A DNA stretch of 64,000 bases, from positions 1 to 64,000 of the forward strand of contig BPGL01000004.1 of assembly GCA_026003015.1 (NCBI GenBank), in the 5' to 3' direction. Below, piece after piece: positions 60,648 to 64,000 of this stretch; position 1 is the stretch's first letter; every line of letters begins with the position of its first letter. The notes under the pieces are model-generated. The model worked only from the letters and a program-made list of their open reading frames with translations. It ran no database searches and was not told the origin of the DNA. Position numbers and translations under genes: made by a program. The DNA is from Actinomycetota bacterium. GTDB lineage: Bacteria > Actinomycetota > UBA4738 > HRBIN12.

Positions 60648-61890
60648 GGGGCAGCACCCCGAATAGTGGCATAACGGCCAGAACGATGGCGACCCCCGAC
60701 AGGTCCATCACGCTCGTGATCACGGGAACCCCCTGGTTGTCCGGATCCCAGCCGAACCGGTAGGTCCACACGGCGATCACGTAGCCGCCCACGATCGTGA
60801 GGGGCAGGGCGACGAGCCCGGCGAGGAGCGTGGCCGTGACCAGGACGAGCGCCCCCGGAAGGTTGGCCAGGCCGGTCAGGTGCCCCAGCCCCCAGGCGAC
60901 CGCCCCGATCAGGGTGAAGACCACGACGGCCAGGATCGTCACCACGCCCGCGTCGACGACCGCCGGGCGCTCGGGGAGCCCCCGCGGGGCGATCACCCCG
61001 ATCTGCAGCTTCGAGCCGATCCGGGAGGCGAAGATCCCGCCCAGGGCGCCGGCCTGCGATACGAACGGCGGCAGGAGGGCTAGGACGACCGGGACCCCGA
61101 TCAGGTCGGGCTCGCGGGTCCGAAGCAAGGCGCCGGCCAGGGTGTCGAGGATGGGCGTGAGCAGGATCGTCGCGGTCATCTCCCAGGCGATCCGCCGCAC
61201 CCCCGGGTCCGGCGCGGTCGCCGAGCGCAGCGCTGCGGCGATGCCGGCGAGCACGCACACGACGGCCAGCGCGACCGCGAGGGCGTCGATCCGCAGCAGG
61301 AACGTCGCGAGGAACAGGCTCGGCAGCGTCGCCACGTCGCCCAGGGCCGTGACCATCGGCGCGGCGACCGAGTCCAGGTCCCAGCCGCGCCGGTACGACA
61401 GGGCCGACAGCGCGACGGTGACGGCCAGGATCACGACCGATCCGATCACGCCGCCCACGACCGAGATCACGGCGAGCTGCCAGATCGGGATCGAGGTCTG
61501 CCCGAACGCCGCGGCCGCCAGCCGTGCGAGAACCGCGAGCCACAGCGAGGAGGACAGCGTCGTGAGGATCGCGACCTCGACGTTGCGACGCAGGATGCTG
61601 CCGGGCCGCAACGTGATCTCGAGGGTCCCGGCGGCGTTCGCCGTCCCCAGGCGCGCTCCGATCGCCCCGAAGATCGTGCCGCGCATGCCGACGGCGGCCG
61701 GGATCAGCACCAGCAGGCCGGGCAGCTCCTCGAGGGTATCGGTGATGTGGGCGAGGGTCAGGCCGGCGGCGAAGCCCGCCAGCGTGCTGAGCGTGAGCGC
61801 GACCAGGCCCTGGCGCAGGGTCGGGCGTTCCGATCGCCAGGTGCCGACGAGCCTGCGCGCGCGGCGCGCGAGCGAGCCCCGCCTCGCCAT
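60640..61890 (-). CDS. MgtE/SLC41-type divalent-cation transporter
   Basis: 416 residues with about ten membrane helices in two homologous MgtE-type halves. Matching places are ELPGLLVLIPAAVGMRGTIFGAIGARLGTANAAG in the first half and LLPPFVSQAGALGGIFASRIGSKL in the second, with GWDLDSVAAPMVTALGDVATLP and GWDPDNQGVPVITSVMDLSGV after each; the Asp pairs line the Mg path. There is no N-terminal CBS part, and the PhoU/TrkA_C protein encoded next may do that control job. ATG 61890 with GGGAG upstream is preferred over the ORF start at 61929. Confidence 0.87.
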   Translation of the reverse strand: MARRGSLARRARRLVGTWRSERPTLRQGLVALTLSTLAGFAAGLTLAHITDTLEELPGLLVLIPAAVGMRGTIFGAIGARLGTANAAGTLEITLRPGSILRRNVEVAILTTLSSSLWLAVLARLAAAAFGQTSIPIWQLAVISVVGGVIGSVVILAVTVALSALSYRRGWDLDSVAAPMVTALGDVATLPSLFLATFLLRIDALAVALAVVCVLAGIAAALRSATAPDPGVRRIAWEMTATILLTPILDTLAGALLRTREPDLIGVPVVLALLPPFVSQAGALGGIFASRIGSKLQIGVIAPRGLPERPAVVDAGVVTILAVVVFTLIGAVAWGLGHLTGLANLPGALVLVTATLLAGLVALPLTIVGGYVIAVWTYRFGWDPDNQGVPVITSVMDLSGVAIVLAVMPLFGVLPHG

Positions 61891-61989
61891 AAGGACTCCC
61901 TCATCGAACGGCCTCTCGGGTGCGCCCACGCCCCCGCGGCGGCGGGGGCCCCGGGCAGTATCGCCCGGACGGCCCTGCGGGACAACCGC

Positions 61990-62913
61990 TCAGGGGTCCT
62001 GGACCCAGTCCCTCGTGCACACGAGCCAGAACGCGAGGCCGGCGCGGTCGCCGTAGCGGCGGAACCGGCGCTCGATCGCCGCGTCGCTCGGCGGGCGGCG
62101 CTGGCCCGTGAGCCTGGCGTAGGTCGGGCGGGTCCAGGAGTCGAGGACGAGCCGCGAGCCTCGACCGAGGGTGAGCAGGATGTGGGCGGCGGCGTAGGGG
62201 CCGACCCCGGGCAGGGCGAGGAGCCGCCGCTCGAGCTCCTCGTCCGGGAGCTCCTCGCGGCTCGCCGCCGCCCAGGCCTCGAGGTCGACGGCGCCGTCGG
62301 CGACGGCGCGGGCCACCGCCCGCAGGTACGGCGCCCGGTACCCGGCTCGAACGACGGTGCGGTAGAAGGCCTCGGGCCGAGCGGCCATCGCGGCCGGGGT
62401 GGGGAAGGCGTTCTCGAGCCGGTCGAGGCTCCCCGCCGGCGGCTCGCCGAGCGCGGCCACGAGCGCCGAGACCATCGTGGTCGTGAGCGACCATGAGCAG
62501 TTCGTCGTGCAGATCGTCTTCACGACGTCCTCGAAGACCGTGGGGCTGGCGAGCATCCGACCGGCGCCGGCCGTGGCCCAGGCGAGGTCGGGATCGGTCG
62601 CCGCCGTCGCGTAGAAGCCGGACAGGTCCTGGTCGAGCCCCAGGACCCGCCGGGCCCCCTCCTCGATCGCCGGACGCACGCGCGGGCCGGCGCGCCCGGG
62701 ACCGAGGACCTCGACGAGCGCGCGGCCGGGCCGACCGGGGCCGATCCGCACGCGTCTGGGAGCGGCGCCGGGGACGCGCAGGGTGAGCGCGAGGCTTCGG
62801 GTCGCCGGGTCCAGGCGCATCGGCGGGAGCTCGGCGAACCCGTGCGACACGAGGGTTCGCCACAGGTCGACCGGCTCGCCGGTCGGGCCGCGAAGCGCCA
62901 GCTCGAACCTCAC
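61990..62913 (-). CDS. HhH-GPD base-excision DNA glycosylase (AlkA/Ogg-like)
   Basis: 307 residues. The N-terminal 110 form a TBP-like beta domain (LWRTLVSHGFAELPPMRLD), as in AlkA and OGG1. The catalytic domain has DLAWATAGAGRMLASPTVFEDVVKTICTTNCSW, the helix-hairpin-helix LLALPGVGPYAAAHILL and the catalytic Asp in RLVLDSWTRPTYARL. No C-terminal iron-sulfur Cys cluster is seen. The damaged base it removes (alkylated or oxidised) cannot be told. GTG 62913 overlaps the stop of the MFS gene (GTGA). Confidence 0.83.
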   Translation of the reverse strand: MRFELALRGPTGEPVDLWRTLVSHGFAELPPMRLDPATRSLALTLRVPGAAPRRVRIGPGRPGRALVEVLGPGRAGPRVRPAIEEGARRVLGLDQDLSGFYATAATDPDLAWATAGAGRMLASPTVFEDVVKTICTTNCSWSLTTTMVSALVAALGEPPAGSLDRLENAFPTPAAMAARPEAFYRTVVRAGYRAPYLRAVARAVADGAVDLEAWAAASREELPDEELERRLLALPGVGPYAAAHILLTLGRGSRLVLDSWTRPTYARLTGQRRPPSDAAIERRFRRYGDRAGLAFWLVCTRDWVQDP

Positions 62914-64000
62914 CGGGGACCGTCCTGCGGCGCCGGTGCCAGGTAGCGGCGCAGCTCGGGGTAGGCGGCCGCGACGCCGGCCGCGCCGAGGATCGACGCC
63001 ACGCCGCCGGTCACGACGCTGGCGACCGGCCCGACGAGCGCGGCGACGAAGCCCGCCTCGGCGTCGCCGAGTCGAGGACCGCCGCTCACCACGAGGATAT
63101 GGATCGCGGCCAGGCGCGCGCGCAGGCGGTCGGGGACGCTCACCTGGAGGATCGTGGAGCGGAAGATCGCCGAGATCACGTCGGCCCAGCCGGCGGCGGC
63201 GAGCAGCGCCACGGCCAGCGGGAGCGATCGGACGAGCCCGAAGGCCGCGATCGCCGCTCCCCACGCGACGACCGCCCAGATCACGGCCACGCCCTGGCGG
63301 CGGACGTGGCGCGCCCAGCCGCTCGTGGCCGCGCCGACGAGGGCGCCGACCGCGGGCGCCGAGAACAGCAGGCCGACGGTCTCGGGACCCCCGGCGAACC
63401 GTTCGACAGCGAGGAACGTGAACAGCGCGCGGGGCAGCCCGAACACCATCGCCACGATGTCGATCGCGAAGGTCGACAGGAGCAGGCGGCTGCGGCGCAC
63501 GAAGGCGAAGCCCTCGCGGACGGCCCGCCACCCGAGCGGGCGCTCCCCGCCGTGGTCGGGGGGCATCGGTGCGATCAGCAGGGCTGCGACGAGCATCGCC
63601 GCGTAGGTCGCGACGTCGATCGCGTAGGCCCAGGCCACGCCCGCGCGGGCGACGACGACGCCGGCGAGCGCCGGTCCGACGAGCCCGGTGGCGTTCCACA
63701 CGACCTGGTTCAGGGCCAGGGCGGCCGGGACGAGCGCCGGTCCGACGAGCCGGGGGGTCATGGCGGAGCGCACGGGCGAGTCGATCGTCGACAGCGCTCC
63801 GATGAGGGCCACGCCGAGGTAGATCCAGCCGAGCGGGGGGTCGCCGGCGATCGCGCCGGCGAGCAGGATGCCCGAGGCGCCGATGAACCCGACCTGGGCC
63901 CAGGCGAGCAGCGTCCGGCGGTCGACGGCGTCGAGGAACGTGGCGCCGACGACCGAGCCGACCACGAGCCCGGCGAGCCCGAACGTGCCGGTGAGCCCGA
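62910..64000 (-). CDS. MFS transporter, EntS-like exporter (N-terminus outside the window)
   Basis: The visible 360 or so residues have about ten membrane helices of an MFS carrier: LGWIYLGVALIGALSTIDSPVRSAMTPRLVG resembles the DHA3/EntS-type motif around helix four, with ALALNQVVWNATGLVGPALAG after it, a central loop (PPDHGGERPLGWRAVREGFAFVRRS) and WADVISAIFRSTILQVSVPDRLRARLAA in the second half. The protein continues past position 64000. Such carriers export siderophores or drugs; the substrate here is unknown. Translational coupling with the glycosylase is probably only positional. Confidence 0.8.
   Translation of the reverse strand, partial: GLTGTFGLAGLVVGSVVGATFLDAVDRRTLLAWAQVGFIGASGILLAGAIAGDPPLGWIYLGVALIGALSTIDSPVRSAMTPRLVGPALVPAALALNQVVWNATGLVGPALAGVVVARAGVAWAYAIDVATYAAMLVAALLIAPMPPDHGGERPLGWRAVREGFAFVRRSRLLLSTFAIDIVAMVFGLPRALFTFLAVERFAGGPETVGLLFSAPAVGALVGAATSGWARHVRRQGVAVIWAVVAWGAAIAAFGLVRSLPLAVALLAAAGWADVISAIFRSTILQVSVPDRLRARLAAIHILVVSGGPRLGDAEAGFVAALVGPVASVVTGGVASILGAAGVAAAYPELRRYLAPAPQDGPR

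Overview
This is a high-GC chromosomal window, almost certainly from an uncultured member of the Actinomycetota. The best taxonomic markers are the SCO1664-type / DUF3090 / MSMEG_4193-type phosphatase trio (47293-49194), a two-repeat Streptomyces-like PHO box in front of pstS, GTG-rich starts, and many TANNNT boxes placed 6-7 nt before a start codon (leaderless-type promoters). I saw no tRNA, rRNA, CRISPR array, insertion sequence or phage gene. Two stretches (about 0.6-4.1 kb and 53-59 kb) are full of single-base frameshifts, many in G or C runs. They hit genes a cell cannot easily lose (ispH, pstB, phoU), so I treat them as assembly errors and annotate the interrupted genes as single CDSs.

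Layout. 0-5.3 kb: a polyamine-type ABC importer (binding-protein tail and two permeases), a LacI-type regulator, a maltokinase/glucosamine-kinase-like kinase and a SIS-domain isomerase, which look like an amino-sugar uptake cassette. 5.3-10.6 kb: a TadG-like protein behind a PHO-box-like repeat, an L,D-transpeptidase, class I fructose-bisphosphate aldolase, and a terpene-cyclase-fold/DUF362 pair. 10.7-15.9 kb: a second polyamine-type ABC importer with a CocE/S15 hydrolase in its permease operon. 15.9-21.8 kb: ppc, a malyl-CoA-lyase-type gene and a sucCD-like pair that reads better as malate thiokinase (mtkAB); this is the acetyl-CoA/glyoxylate-forming half of the serine cycle and the most interesting locus here. 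21.9-30.8 kb: a spermidine-synthase-like membrane protein, two polytopic GT-C-like proteins, a YyaL-type thioredoxin-domain protein, and three tandem NarL-type regulators of which two lack the phospho-acceptor Asp.

31.0-38.7 kb: a compact Tad/Flp pilus locus (pilin, TadE-like, TadG-like, CpaB, CpaE/TadZ, CpaF/TadA, TadB, TadC), followed by a tiny surface protein with an AFTG sorting-like tail and a strong terminator hairpin. 39-50 kb: DUF4012 protein, prephenate dehydratase, beta-propeller protein, rhomboid, redox-like lipoprotein, YibE/F protein, MGMT and the actinobacterial conserved trio. 49.2-55.5 kb: the phosphate regulon (phoR divergent from pstSCAB-phoU-phoP). 55.5-64 kb: acetyltransferase, CorA, a lytic-transglycosylase-like protein, ispH, a duplicated PhoU/TrkA_C protein with an MgtE-type transporter, a DNA glycosylase and a partial MFS exporter.

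How it fits together: phosphate starvation signalling (PhoR/PhoP, Pst) probably also reaches the isolated TadG-like gene at 5.3-6.5 kb, a paralogue of the TadG-like gene in the pilus locus. PEP carboxylase, malyl-CoA lyase and malate thiokinase form one metabolic module on one strand. All function calls rest on reading the sequence and remembered family features; no database search was possible.
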